DNA of 64,000 bases from Nitrosomonadales bacterium (lineage in GTDB: Bacteria > Pseudomonadota > Gammaproteobacteria > Burkholderiales > Gallionellaceae): assembly GCA_025408405.1 (NCBI GenBank), contig JANYJE010000013.1, positions 18,490-82,489 on the forward strand, in the 5' to 3' direction. Every line of letters starts with the position of its first letter. Positions within the stretch are counted from its first letter, which is position 1. Shown in pieces: positions 1-10,094 of the stretch. The translations under genes were made by a program, and so were the position numbers. Under the pieces are notes generated by a model. The model worked only from the letters and a program-made list of their open reading frames with translations. It had not been told where the DNA came from and did no database searches.

Positions 1-1015
1 ACTTCATCATCTCCCCCGCCCGCAGCGGTACCAACTTGGAACCACCGAAGTCGACCGTGTGCGGCATGTGCCACTCTTCTCGACGCAACGTGACCTTCTC
101 CGCATTGCGCGGCAGGCCGTAGTAGTCTGCGCCATAAAAACTGGCAAAGGCTTCGAGCTTGTCCAGCGCGCCCGCTGCCTCGAACACTTCGGCATACAGC
201 TCGATGGCGGCATGCGCAGAGTAGCAGCCGGCGCAGCCGCAGGCGTTCTCCTTGGTGTGCTGCGCGTGCGGGGCGCTGTCGGTGCCGAGGAAGAATTTCT
301 TACTGCCGCTGGTGGCGGCTTGCACCAGTGCCTGGCGGTGCGTCTCGCGCTTGAGGATGGGCAGGCAATAGTAGTGCGGGCGGATGCCGCCGACCAGCAT
401 GGCGTTGCGGTTGTAAAGCAGGTGCTGCGGCGTGAGTGTGGCGGCGATGGTGTCGGGTGCACTCGTCACAAACTGCGCGGCCTCCTTGGTGGTGATGTGC
501 TCAAACACCACGCGCAGGCCGGGCAGATCTTGCAGCAACGGCTGCATGACGCGCTCGATGAACACAGCCTCGCGGTCGAAGATGTCGATGTCGGCGCTGG
601 TGACTTCGCCGTGCACCAGCAGCGGCATGCCGCAACGCTGCATTTCCTCAAGAGCTGAATAAGTCTTGCGCAGGTCGGTGACGCCGGCATCGGAGTTGGT
701 GGTGGCACCCGCCGGATAAAGCTTAACGGCGTGCACGATGCCGCTGGCTTTGGCTTTTTTGATTTCATCCGCAGAAGTATTGTCCGTGAGGTACAGCGTC
801 ATCAGCGGCTCGAACTGCATGCCTTTGGGGAGTGCGGCGAGGATGCGAGCGCGATATTCCTGGGCTTGCGCGGTGCTGGTGACCGGCGGCCTGAGGTTGG
901 GCATGACGATGGCGCGGGCGAACTGGCGCGCGGTGTCGGGTAAGACAGATGCCATCAGCGCGTCGTCGCGCAGGTGCAGGTGCCAGTCGTCGGGGCGGGT
1001 GAGTTTGAGTTCCAT
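1..1015 (-). CDS. pyrC: dihydroorotase (3' end at or just beyond the window edge)
   Basis: Minus-strand reading from ATG at 1015 gives [41 protein letters not shown]..., with the HLHLRD metal-binding motif; frame is open to the left edge (absent from ORF track because it runs off). Confidence 0.93.
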   Translation of the reverse strand, partial: MELKLTRPDDWHLHLRDDALMASVLPDTARQFARAIVMPNLRPPVTSTAQAQEYRARILAALPKGMQFEPLMTLYLTDNTSADEIKKAKASGIVHAVKLYPAGATTNSDAGVTDLRKTYSALEEMQRCGMPLLVHGEVTSADIDIFDREAVFIERVMQPLLQDLPGLRVVFEHITTKEAAQFVTSAPDTIAATLTPQHLLYNRNAMLVGGIRPHYYCLPILKRETHRQALVQAATSGSKKFFLGTDSAPHAQHTKENACGCAGCYSAHAAIELYAEVFEAAGALDKLEAFASFYGADYYGLPRNAEKVTLRREEWHMPHTVDFGGSKLVPLRAGEMMK

Positions 1016-1074
1016 AGTGGTCATTCTATCAATAAGGCCTTTTGTTTAAATGCGCGGGAATGACGGATAGGGAT

Positions 1075-1941
1075 TTATTCCTGCTTTTTAATTTCCAGTG
1101 CGCGCTGGTACAGCTCGTTCTTGCCGGCCCCGGTAATCTGCACGGCCAGTTGCACCGCCTGCTTGAGCGGCAGCTCGGCCAGCAGGGTGGCCAGCACATG
1201 TTCGATCTCGGCGCTGAGCCCTTCTGCGCGCGCTGGTGCGGCAGATACCAGCACCACAAATTCGCCGCGCTGATGGTTGGGGTCGCTGTTCAGCCACGCC
1301 ATCGCCTCACCCAGTTTGCAGCGGTGAATGCTCTCGAACAGCTTGGTCACTTCGCGCGCCAGGACGATTTCGCGATCACTGCCGAACACACTGTGCAGGT
1401 CGGCAACGCATTCGAGAATGCGGTGTGGCGCCTCGTAAAACACCAGGGTGTATGGCGCCTCTATCAATATCTGCAACTCGCGGCAGCGTGCGGCTGATTT
1501 ATTCGGCAGGAAGCCGTAAAACAGGAAATGCGGCGTGGCGAAGCCTGCGGCGGAGAGCGCCGCCACGGCGGCGCTGGCGCCGGGAATGGGGATGACGCGA
1601 AAGCCCGCCGCGCGCACGGCCTCCACCAGCAGGGCGCCGGGGTCGCTGACCGCAGGTGTCCCTGCATCGCTCACCAGCGCCACGGCCTGGCCCTGTTGCA
1701 GCATGGCTACTACCTTCTCCGCCGCGCCGCGCTCGTTGTGCTGGTGCAGTGCCTGCAGGCGCTGCGCGGTAATGCCATAGTGGGTGAGCAGGTGCGAGGT
1801 GTTGCGCGTGTCTTCCGCCGCGATGACGTCGGCAGAGGTCAATATATCCAGCGCCCGCAGGCTGATATCACGCAAATTTCCAATCGGGGTGGCGACTACA
1901 TATAATGCGCACTCTAATTTCAGTTTTTGACCGCTATGCAA
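1075..1941 (-). CDS. rsmI: 16S rRNA (cytidine-2'-O)-methyltransferase
   Basis: LYVVATPIGNLRDISLRALDIL...AAEDTR...SDAGTPAVSDPG motifs of RsmI/YraL. Confidence 0.93.
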   Translation of the reverse strand: MHSGQKLKLECALYVVATPIGNLRDISLRALDILTSADVIAAEDTRNTSHLLTHYGITAQRLQALHQHNERGAAEKVVAMLQQGQAVALVSDAGTPAVSDPGALLVEAVRAAGFRVIPIPGASAAVAALSAAGFATPHFLFYGFLPNKSAARCRELQILIEAPYTLVFYEAPHRILECVADLHSVFGSDREIVLAREVTKLFESIHRCKLGEAMAWLNSDPNHQRGEFVVLVSAAPARAEGLSAEIEHVLATLLAELPLKQAVQLAVQITGAGKNELYQRALEIKKQE

Positions 1942-3312
1942 CGTTCTTCCTTCTGGCTTTTATTGTTGGTGGCACTATACGTTAGCGCTTGTGCCAGCGC
2001 TACCCGCGGCACGCCAGCCGCCGCACCGGCGGCACCTGTTGCGGCTGTGCCGGCTGTGGCCGCCCAGCCGCAAGCGACTCTCTCAGCACTTCCGCCCAGT
2101 TCGATTGAAATGAGTACGCTGCCTCCCGGTGCGTTGCCGCTGCCGACCGCCGACAACCCGGCGCCGCATATCGCGCTGCTGCTGCCGCTCAAGTCTCCCG
2201 CCTTTGCACGCGCGGCAGAAGCCGTTCAGCAAGGCTTCCTGGCGGCGGCCAGCAAGCAGCCAGGCCTGCCGGTACGCGTGTATGGCAGTTCGGACGACAC
2301 CCGCGACATTATTTCTCTGTACCGGCAGGCGCTGGCCAACGGCGCGGTGGCCGTAGCCGGTCCGCTGACGCGCGATGGCGTGGCGATTCTGGCTGGCTAC
2401 CAGGGAATTGCAGTGCCGACGCTTGCGCTCAACACCACCGAGGCCAAGCCCAGCACGTCTAAGTTGTTCTTTTACGGGCTGACCGCCGAAACCGAAGCGC
2501 GCCAGATTGCCCAGCAAGCGGCACGCGCCAAGTATCGCGACGCAACCATTATCAGCACCGGCTCGGCACTGTCCAAGCGCCTGGCTCTGGCTTTTGCCGA
2601 GGAATGGAAAAACCTGGGCGGCAATGTCACCGCCGAAGTGGTGTACAACAACAACCCTGCTGCGCTGGTCGATCTTCCCGTTGCACCGTGGCCACCCGGC
2701 ATGTCACCGCCCGTACCCGCATCTGCGGTTTCTGCTGATGGCGAGCCCACTGTTATCAAGCGCCCCTTACCACCGCCGGTTGCACCCAGCAACGTTGCCT
2801 TCCTGGCTGCTGACAGTACCCAGGCGCGCCTAATACGCCCGTATTTCAACCCCAGCCTGCCTGTTTATGGCACTTCGCAGCTGTTCAACGGCAATGGCGA
2901 TACGCTCACCAACTACGACCTCAACGACATTCGCTTCGTCGACATGCCGTGGCTGGTGCAGCCCGATCATCCTGCCGTGGTGTTCTACCCGCACGCCAAT
3001 CCGCCGCTGGAAGCGGACATGGAGCGCCTGTATGCGCTCGGTGTCGACGCCCATCGCCTGCTGCATATCCTGCTGCAGAACGCACAACGCACGGCGCTGC
3101 CACTGGACGGGGTAACCGGGCGCATCCGCCTGAAGGATGCCAACACTTTCCAGCGTGAATCGGTTTCCGCCTTGTTCAGGCTGGGACGCGGCCTGACACC
3201 TGAAGCACTCACCGCCATCAACGCGGCCAAGGCCGCCGAGAAAGCGGCGGAGATCGCCGCGCGCAAGGCAGCCGAGAGCGCGAGTAGTAGCGTACCCACA
3301 CCGACGCGATGA
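1927..3312 (+). CDS. lpoA: penicillin-binding protein activator LpoA/LppC-like lipoprotein
   Basis: Lipoprotein signal (LLLLVALYVSACAS), periplasmic-binding fold sequence (HIALLLPLKSPAFARAAEAVQQGF); synteny rsmI-lpoA-yraN-diaA-dolP. Confidence 0.82.
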   Translation: MTAMQRSSFWLLLLVALYVSACASATRGTPAAAPAAPVAAVPAVAAQPQATLSALPPSSIEMSTLPPGALPLPTADNPAPHIALLLPLKSPAFARAAEAVQQGFLAAASKQPGLPVRVYGSSDDTRDIISLYRQALANGAVAVAGPLTRDGVAILAGYQGIAVPTLALNTTEAKPSTSKLFFYGLTAETEARQIAQQAARAKYRDATIISTGSALSKRLALAFAEEWKNLGGNVTAEVVYNNNPAALVDLPVAPWPPGMSPPVPASAVSADGEPTVIKRPLPPPVAPSNVAFLAADSTQARLIRPYFNPSLPVYGTSQLFNGNGDTLTNYDLNDIRFVDMPWLVQPDHPAVVFYPHANPPLEADMERLYALGVDAHRLLHILLQNAQRTALPLDGVTGRIRLKDANTFQRESVSALFRLGRGLTPEALTAINAAKAAEKAAEIAARKAAESASSSVPTPTR

Positions 3313-3653
3313 GCTCGGCGGGTGCGCAAGCCGAGCAACTGGCTGCGCAGTTTCTGCAACAGCACGGCTTGAAGCTGTTGCAGAGCAATTACCGCTGCCG
3401 TTTTGGCGAGATTGATCTGATCTGCCAGCACCATGACACCCTCGTTTTCGTGGAAGTACGATTGCGCAGCCACGCCGGCTTTGGCGGTGCCGCCGCCAGC
3501 ATTGATGCACGCAAAAAGGCCAAGCTGGTACGCAGCGCACAACATTATCTGGCCGCACTCGCGCATATTCCGCCCTGCCGCTTCGATGCGATCCTGATGC
3601 AATCCACGGATATCCATGGCATTGAATGGGTCAAGAATGCTTTTGCCGTCTGA
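3309..3653 (+). CDS. yraN: YraN family (UPF0102) putative endonuclease
   Basis: AEQLAAQFLQQHGLKLLQSNYRCRFGEIDLICQHHDTLVFVEVRLR; 4-nt overlap with lpoA. Confidence 0.92.
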   Translation: MSSAGAQAEQLAAQFLQQHGLKLLQSNYRCRFGEIDLICQHHDTLVFVEVRLRSHAGFGGAAASIDARKKAKLVRSAQHYLAALAHIPPCRFDAILMQSTDIHGIEWVKNAFAV

Positions 3654-4288
<635 letters not shown>

Positions 4289-4289
<1 letters not shown>

Positions 4290-4840
4290 TGATTGCTCGT
4301 AGTCTGAATTTGCTGTTGCTGGCCACCGTGGTGGGTTTTTTGAGCGCCTGTGTTCCCGTAATCACCAAGGGAGATGACCGACGCACGACCGGTATCTACA
4401 TTGAGGATGGCACGATAGAAGATACTGCCATGAGCCGCATCAAGGAAAAGTACAAGGATACGGTGCATGTGAACATCGCCAGTTACAACCGTATGGTGTT
4501 GGCTACCGGCGAGGTTCCCTCCGACACGGTAAAAGCGGATATCACCCGGATTATCGGCGGCGTGCAAAACGTCAAGGATATCAATAACGAACTGGTGATC
4601 GGCCCAATGGCCACCCTGTCTTCGCGCAGCGGCGACGCCATGATCACCGGCAGTGTCAAATCCCGCTTCAATGAAAGCAAAGACCGCATGCGCGCCGACC
4701 ATGTAAAGGTGATCACCGAGAATGGCATTGTTTACCTGCTGGGCATGGTAACGCACAGTGAGTCTGAATTCGCCACCGAGATTGCCGCAACCACCAAGGA
4801 CGTAAAAAAGGTTGTGCGCGTATTCGAGTATCTGGACTAA
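4289..4840 (+). CDS. BON-domain outer-membrane lipoprotein (DolP/YraP-like)
   Basis: Lipoprotein signal (TVVGFLSACVPV) followed by two BON repeats; follows the diaA-like gene as dolP does in E. coli. Confidence 0.85.
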
Positions 4841-4845
4841 ACAGT

Positions 4846-5331
4846 TTGTACCCCACCCCTGACTTTGAACACAAGATTTGCAGCCATGCGGATCTGGCTG
4901 CGCGTGTTGCGACGCTGCCGCGCCCGCTGGTATTTACCAATGGCTGTTTTGATGTGTTACATCGCGGCCATGTCACTTACCTTGCACAAGCTCGCGCACT
5001 GGGCGCTGCGCTGGTTCTCGGCGTAAACAGCGACGCCTCGGTCAAGCGCCAGGGCAAGGGAGATGACCGCCCGGTCAACCACGAGGACGACCGCATGGCG
5101 GTGTTGGCCGCACTGGGCGCGGTGGATCTGGTGGTTCTGTTCGATGCTGACACACCCATCGATCTGATTCTGGCCTGCCACCCGGATGTGCTGGTCAAAG
5201 GCGGCGACTGGACACCGGACAAAATAGTCGGCAGCAAGGAAGTGGTAGGCTGGGGCGGCACGGTGCACAGCATTCCCTTTCTGCACGAGCGCTCCACCAC
5301 CGCGCTGCTCAAGAAAATCCGCGCCTCCTAA
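4846..5331 (+). CDS. rfaE2: D-glycero-beta-D-manno-heptose 1-phosphate adenylyltransferase (HldE domain 2)
   Basis: VFTNGCFDVLHRGHVTYLAQARALG nucleotidyltransferase signature; stand-alone domain; TTG start. Confidence 0.9.
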   Translation: MYPTPDFEHKICSHADLAARVATLPRPLVFTNGCFDVLHRGHVTYLAQARALGAALVLGVNSDASVKRQGKGDDRPVNHEDDRMAVLAALGAVDLVVLFDADTPIDLILACHPDVLVKGGDWTPDKIVGSKEVVGWGGTVHSIPFLHERSTTALLKKIRAS

Positions 5332-5348
5332 TTTTCAGGTCGATTGCC

Positions 5349-5696
5349 ATGACGACTCCAACCGAAATCACCCTGCACCAGCAATCCAGAGTTCTGGAAA
5401 TTGCCTTCGACGATGGATCGAGCTTTCGCCTGCCATTCGAGTTCCTGCGCGTATTTTCTCCTTCTGCCGAAGTGCAGGGCCACGGCCCCGGGCAGGAAGT
5501 GCTGCAATTCGGCAAGAAGGACGTCAACCTGACTTCGGTCGAACCCGTGGGCAGCTATGCGCTCCAGCTCAACTTCGACGATGGTCACGACAGCGGCCTA
5601 TATACCTGGGATAGGCTGTACAGCTTCGGCAAGAACCAGGATGCCATGTGGCAGGATTACCTGGCGCAACTCAAGGCGGCGGGCAAGGGCCGCTAA
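5349..5696 (+). CDS. DUF971 domain protein
   Basis: EITLHQQSRVLEIAFDDGSSFRLPFEFLRVFSPSAEVQGHGPGQEVLQ; immediately upstream of ubiE. Confidence 0.88.
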   Translation: MTTPTEITLHQQSRVLEIAFDDGSSFRLPFEFLRVFSPSAEVQGHGPGQEVLQFGKKDVNLTSVEPVGSYALQLNFDDGHDSGLYTWDRLYSFGKNQDAMWQDYLAQLKAAGKGR

Positions 5697-5711
5697 CTGC
5701 TACACCCCAAC

Positions 5712-6458
5712 TTGGAGCAAATGATGAGCAAAACGACTCATTTCGGTTTTGAAACTGTGGCCGAGAACGAAAAGGCCAAGCGCGTCGCGGGCGTGTTCAC
5801 CTCGGTCGCCGGCAAGTACGACATCATGAACGACCTCATGTCCGTCGGCCTGCACCGCGTGTGGAAACACTTTGCAGTCAGCGTCAGCGGCGTGCGCACA
5901 GGTCAGCGCGTGCTGGACGTGGCGGGCGGCTCGGCTGATCTTTCGCGGCTGTTCCTGAAAGAGGTTGGCGAAAGCGGACAGGTCGTGCTCACCGACATCA
6001 ACAACGCCATGCTGCGCGTGGGCCGCGACCGCCTGCTGGATGAAAGCATCGCCACCCCTGTCACGCAATGCGATGCCGAACACCTGCCCTTCCCTGACAA
6101 CTACTTCGACTGCGTCAGCATCGCCTTCGGCCTGCGCAACGTCACCCACAAGGATGCCGCGCTACGCGAAATGAAGCGCGTGCTCAAGCCGGGCGGGCGC
6201 GTCATCGTGTTGGAATTCTCCAAGGTCGCCAAGCCGCTGGAGAAAGCTTACGACTTCTACTCGTTCAAGCTGCTGCCCAAGATGGGCGAGCTCATCGCCG
6301 GCGACGCCGACAGCTACCGCTACTTAGCCGAATCCATCCGCATGCACCCGGGACAGGAAGAATTGAAGCAGATGATGGAAGAAGCCGGGCTGGAACGCGT
6401 CGAATACTTCAACATGACGGGCGGGGTGGTGGCGGTGCATCGGGGGTATAAGCTGTAA
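5712..6458 (+). CDS. ubiE: bifunctional demethylmenaquinone/ubiquinone methyltransferase
   Basis: [45 protein letters not shown] and C-terminal [16 protein letters not shown]. Confidence 0.97.
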   Translation: MEQMMSKTTHFGFETVAENEKAKRVAGVFTSVAGKYDIMNDLMSVGLHRVWKHFAVSVSGVRTGQRVLDVAGGSADLSRLFLKEVGESGQVVLTDINNAMLRVGRDRLLDESIATPVTQCDAEHLPFPDNYFDCVSIAFGLRNVTHKDAALREMKRVLKPGGRVIVLEFSKVAKPLEKAYDFYSFKLLPKMGELIAGDADSYRYLAESIRMHPGQEELKQMMEEAGLERVEYFNMTGGVVAVHRGYKL

Positions 6459-6494
6459 GCGCCAAGCCATCTACTTTATTAACTCTCGGGGAAA

Positions 6495-7418
6495 GTGATG
6501 TCGAGTCTTAGACAATATTTCGACACGGATTTTGACTACGCGCTGCGAGTAAATTTCACTTTCCCAGCAGCAACCCTTCCATGTGTTGCCGCTCTCCTTT
6601 ATGACGCAAATGCAGAAGCTGCCTTCCTTTCCTTCTATTTTGAAGATGCAACTCTTCGACCCGAGCAGTTTGTTTCATTCTTAGAGCCAATTAAGTACGG
6701 ATCAATGCAGCTGTCGCTCCAAGGTGGAATTGTGTTGCCTGCCGCACGAGTTTTCCAAGGCGCATTGCGAATCCACAATGAGAACCCTTTCAAGGTCGAG
6801 TACCAGTTCTTTGGTGACCCATCTTGGCATGACTTGCTTGCCACCGCCCCAACCCGCCGGATCTTTATTTATGCCGAGACAGCACTAACAGCAGAAGAAA
6901 TTTGCAATTTACAAGCGTCCGCCAAAAACTTGGGACATGAACTACAGTTTAGGGACGCAGCCTATGCAAAAGAACGGACATTGCGTGAAAAGCCACTAGC
7001 TTTTATTAGCCACGACTCCAGAGATAAAGAAGCAATTGCTCGACCAATTGCGCTCAATCTTCAGAGAAAAATCTGCCCCGTTTGGTACGATGAATTCTCT
7101 TTGTCACTTGGAGATAATCTTCGCGAGAAGATCGAGCGTGGCCTTCGTGAGTGCAAGAAGTGCGTGCTAATCCTAAGTCCAAATTTCTTAAGCAATCGTG
7201 GCTGGGGAAAGAAAGAATTCGAATCAATATTTACACGTGAAATTTTGGAAGATGCTCGCCTTGTTCTGCCAGTTTGGTGTGGTGTTAGCAGACAAGACAT
7301 CTTTAACTACAGCCCATCTCTGCTGAACGTAAAAGGTGTCGATTGGAATATGCTCGGCGAAGAAGAGGTGTGCAGGCAAATATATCTTGCCGTCAGCAAT
7401 GCAACTTCTTCCACGTAG
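6495..7418 (+). CDS. TIR-domain protein with uncharacterised N-terminal domain
   Basis: C-terminal KPLAFISHDSRDKEAIARPIALNLQRKICPVWYDEFSLSLGDNLREKIERGLRECKKCVLILSPNFLSNRGWGKKEFESIF is a TIR/TIR_2 domain; about 165 N-terminal residues not recognised. GTG at 6495 or ATG at 6498. Confidence 0.85.
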   Translation: MMSSLRQYFDTDFDYALRVNFTFPAATLPCVAALLYDANAEAAFLSFYFEDATLRPEQFVSFLEPIKYGSMQLSLQGGIVLPAARVFQGALRIHNENPFKVEYQFFGDPSWHDLLATAPTRRIFIYAETALTAEEICNLQASAKNLGHELQFRDAAYAKERTLREKPLAFISHDSRDKEAIARPIALNLQRKICPVWYDEFSLSLGDNLREKIERGLRECKKCVLILSPNFLSNRGWGKKEFESIFTREILEDARLVLPVWCGVSRQDIFNYSPSLLNVKGVDWNMLGEEEVCRQIYLAVSNATSST

Positions 7419-7511
7419 GATAGACAGGGCAAGAACCCCTTCTTGTCACTTGCACCCCGCCCCCGTTTGCGCGATGATGCGCATCACATTTGCAATGCAC
7501 GAGGTATTCCC

Positions 7512-7781
7512 ATGAAAACCGCCACCATGCCGCCGCTGCGCGTGCAGCCCGAACTGCGCCAAGCTGCCGAGGAGATGTTGCGTCCCGGCGAGACGCTTTC
7601 GGCATTCGTCGAGGAATCGCTGCGCCGCAACGTGGAGCGGCGCCGAGCGCAGCAGGAGTTCATCGCGCGCGGGCTGGCTTCGCGTGATGCCGCGAAGGAA
7701 AGCGGAGAATACGTTTCGGCCAAAAAAGTATTGAGCAAGCTGAGCGCAAAGCTGAAGAAGGCACAACAAGCTGCGAAATGA
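7512..7781 (+). CDS. YlcI/YnfO- or RHH-type antitoxin
   Basis: MKTATMPPLRVQPELRQAAEEMLRPGETLSAFVEESLRRNVERRRAQQEFIARG; small protein overlapping a downstream ParE-like gene by 4 nt. ATG at 7512 preferred over the 7443 ORF start. Confidence 0.82.
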   Translation: MKTATMPPLRVQPELRQAAEEMLRPGETLSAFVEESLRRNVERRRAQQEFIARGLASRDAAKESGEYVSAKKVLSKLSAKLKKAQQAAK

Positions 7782-8083
7782 GTTATCGCATCCGTTTTAC
7801 CCTGCGGGCAGAGGATGATTTACTGCGCTTGTTCGATTTCCTGCTGGGGCAGGATGTCGCCGCCGCCGCGCTGGCCGAAAGCGCCCTATACAAAGGCATT
7901 GAGGCGCTGGAACTGTTTCCCTTTTCCTGCCGCAAGGCGGATGCCGAGTCCGACAACCCGTTCCTGCGGGAACTGATCATCCCGTTCGGAACCGCTGGCT
8001 ATGTCGTCCTGTTCGAGATTGAGAATCATAAGACCGTGACGATACTGGCGGTGCGCCACCAGCGCGAAGACGATTATCTTTAA
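7778..8083 (+). CDS. ParE/RelE-family toxin
   Basis: MSYRIRFTLRAEDDLLRLFDFLL...NPFLRELIIPFGTAGYVVLFEIENHKTVTILAVRHQREDDYL, with the ParE-type C-terminal ILAVRHQRE..Y. Confidence 0.87.
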   Translation: MSYRIRFTLRAEDDLLRLFDFLLGQDVAAAALAESALYKGIEALELFPFSCRKADAESDNPFLRELIIPFGTAGYVVLFEIENHKTVTILAVRHQREDDYL

Positions 8084-8104
8084 CCTGACTATATCTGGAG
8101 AATC

Positions 8105-8446
8105 ATGAGCAGCTTACCGAAATGCCCAAAATGCAATTCCGAATACACCTACGAAGACGGCAACATGTACGTGTGCCCGGAGTGCGCGCATGAATGGAGT
8201 AAAGACGCCGCACCGGAAAGCGCGGAGGTGAAGCGCGTGATCAAGGATGCCTCCGGCAATGTGCTGAACGACGGCGACAGCATCACGGTGATCAAGGATC
8301 TGAAGGTCAAGGGTTCGTCATTGGTGGTCAAGGTGGGCACCAAGGTGAAGAACATCCGCCTGGTCGAGGGCGACCACGACATCGACTGCAAGATCGATGG
8401 TATCGGCGCGATGTCGTTAAAATCGGAGTTTGTAAGAAAAGCATGA
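8105..8446 (+). CDS. yjdM: zinc-ribbon YjdM/PhnA family protein
   Basis: [28 protein letters not shown]...[57 protein letters not shown]. Confidence 0.93.
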   Translation: MSSLPKCPKCNSEYTYEDGNMYVCPECAHEWSKDAAPESAEVKRVIKDASGNVLNDGDSITVIKDLKVKGSSLVVKVGTKVKNIRLVEGDHDIDCKIDGIGAMSLKSEFVRKA

Positions 8447-9303
8447 TTAAAAACAGCTCATGGTTCGACATGCTCACCATGAACGTGGTGGTAGTTGCCT
8501 TGGTGCTGGCAGCGCAAGGTGCGCTTGCCGCCGATGTGTTGCCGCGCCCCGATCACATCGTCGTCGTGATGGAAGAAAACCAGCCCTACAGCAAGATCAT
8601 CGGCAACCGCGACACGCCTTACATCAATGCACTGGCAAAGCGCGGCGTGCTATTTACTCATTCCTATGGCGTCACCCATCCCAGCCAGCCGAATTACCTG
8701 GCACTTTTCTCCGGCAGCACGCACGGCATCGGCAGCAATGCTTGTCCGCTGGAGTTGAAAGGCGAGAATCTTGCCAGCGCGTTGATCGCTCAGGGCCTGA
8801 GCTTCGCCAGTTACGCCGAATCCATGCCGGAAGCGGGCTTTGAGGGTTGCATCTATGGATCTTACATGCGCAAACACAATCCGGCGGCGAACTGGAAAGA
8901 GCTGGCTGCGTTCAACCGGCCGTTCCCTGCATTTCCGCAAGACTTCAACCAACTGCCGACCGTTGCACTGGTGATACCCGATCAGCGCCACGACATGCAC
9001 GATGGCAGCATCGCGCAAGGAGATGACTGGCTTGCGCAAAACATCGGGCAATACGCGCAATGGGCGATGAGTCACAACAGTCTGCTGATCGTCACCTGGG
9101 ATGAGGACGATGGCAGCGGAGACAATCAGGTCGCCACGATCTTTGCGGGTGCGATGATCAAACCCGGTCGCTCTGCACAGCGCGTCAACCACTACACGGT
9201 TCTGCGCACGATCTCCGCGATGTACGGCCTGCCCACTCTGGGCGAAAGCGCGCAGCAGCTTCCGATCAGCGGCGTCTGGCTTTCCTCGGGCAAAAAACAT
9301 TAG
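8443..9303 (+). CDS. secreted phosphoesterase/acid phosphatase family protein
   Basis: Signal peptide then [19 protein letters not shown]...[19 protein letters not shown]...[19 protein letters not shown]; overlaps yjdM by 4 nt. Confidence 0.85.
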   Translation: MIKNSSWFDMLTMNVVVVALVLAAQGALAADVLPRPDHIVVVMEENQPYSKIIGNRDTPYINALAKRGVLFTHSYGVTHPSQPNYLALFSGSTHGIGSNACPLELKGENLASALIAQGLSFASYAESMPEAGFEGCIYGSYMRKHNPAANWKELAAFNRPFPAFPQDFNQLPTVALVIPDQRHDMHDGSIAQGDDWLAQNIGQYAQWAMSHNSLLIVTWDEDDGSGDNQVATIFAGAMIKPGRSAQRVNHYTVLRTISAMYGLPTLGESAQQLPISGVWLSSGKKH

Positions 9304-9310
9304 CCACGAT

Positions 9311-9988
9311 TTGCAGCCCTTGCGTCCCGCTTTGAACATCGCCCTCTCTCCCTACTCTCCACCCACAGGCGTTTTGCAGCTGATCCATGCCGGTGAATCT
9401 CTATTGGTGGTGAACAAACCTGCCGGGCTGCTGGCGGTGCCGGGGCGCGGGGAAGACAAACAGGACTGTCTGGCATTGCGGGTGCAGCAGAAATTTGCCG
9501 ATGCCTTGGTGGTGCATCGCCTCGATATGTCGACCTCAGGCTTGATGCTGTTCGCGCGTGACAGCGAGATGCAGCGCACTTTATCCAGGCTGTTCCGCGA
9601 ACGCCTGGTGGAGAAGCGCTATGTGGCGGTGGTTGCGGGCAAGCTTGATGCTGGAGGCGAGATCAACCTGCCCGTCGCCGCCGACTGGCCGAACCGCCCG
9701 CTACGCAAGATCGATCACGCTACCGGCAAGCCAGCACTCACACGCTATCGCCTGGTTGCGTATGACCCCGCCGCCGACTGTAGCCGTGTGGAGCTGGAAC
9801 CGGTCACCGGGCGCACACATCAGTTGCGGCTACACATGGCGAGCATAGGCCACCCGATTCTGGGCGATGAACTGTACGGCAAGGCCGCTTGCCGTACAGC
9901 GCGCCTGTTGCTGCACGCGAGCCGGCTGGATTTTGCCCATCCCCATGGAGGTGCGCTATTGCAATTTGCCAGCACGCCCCCATTTTGA
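9311..9988 (+). CDS. RluA-family pseudouridine synthase
   Basis: LLVVNKPAGLLAVPGRGEDKQDCL...VVHRLDMSTSGLMLFAR, ...GRTHQLRLHMASIGHPILGDELYG. Exact start uncertain. Confidence 0.9.
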   Translation: MQPLRPALNIALSPYSPPTGVLQLIHAGESLLVVNKPAGLLAVPGRGEDKQDCLALRVQQKFADALVVHRLDMSTSGLMLFARDSEMQRTLSRLFRERLVEKRYVAVVAGKLDAGGEINLPVAADWPNRPLRKIDHATGKPALTRYRLVAYDPAADCSRVELEPVTGRTHQLRLHMASIGHPILGDELYGKAACRTARLLLHASRLDFAHPHGGALLQFASTPPF

Positions 9989-10094
9989 TTTCCGCGCTGG
10001 TATGGCCTGGTCACGCATGCAATAGAATCCGCCGTAGCCCGTGTCTTTGCTATACTCACGCCCACTTTGTTTAACCCAAGATTATGAGGAATAC

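Noticed and set aside
59-658. 199-aa plus-strand ORF opposite pyrC
   Set aside because: The minus strand encodes dihydroorotase; the shadow product is low complexity.
2830-3617. Antisense ORFs of 242 and 210 aa opposite lpoA/yraN
   Set aside because: Overlap two recognised plus-strand genes and lack family motifs.
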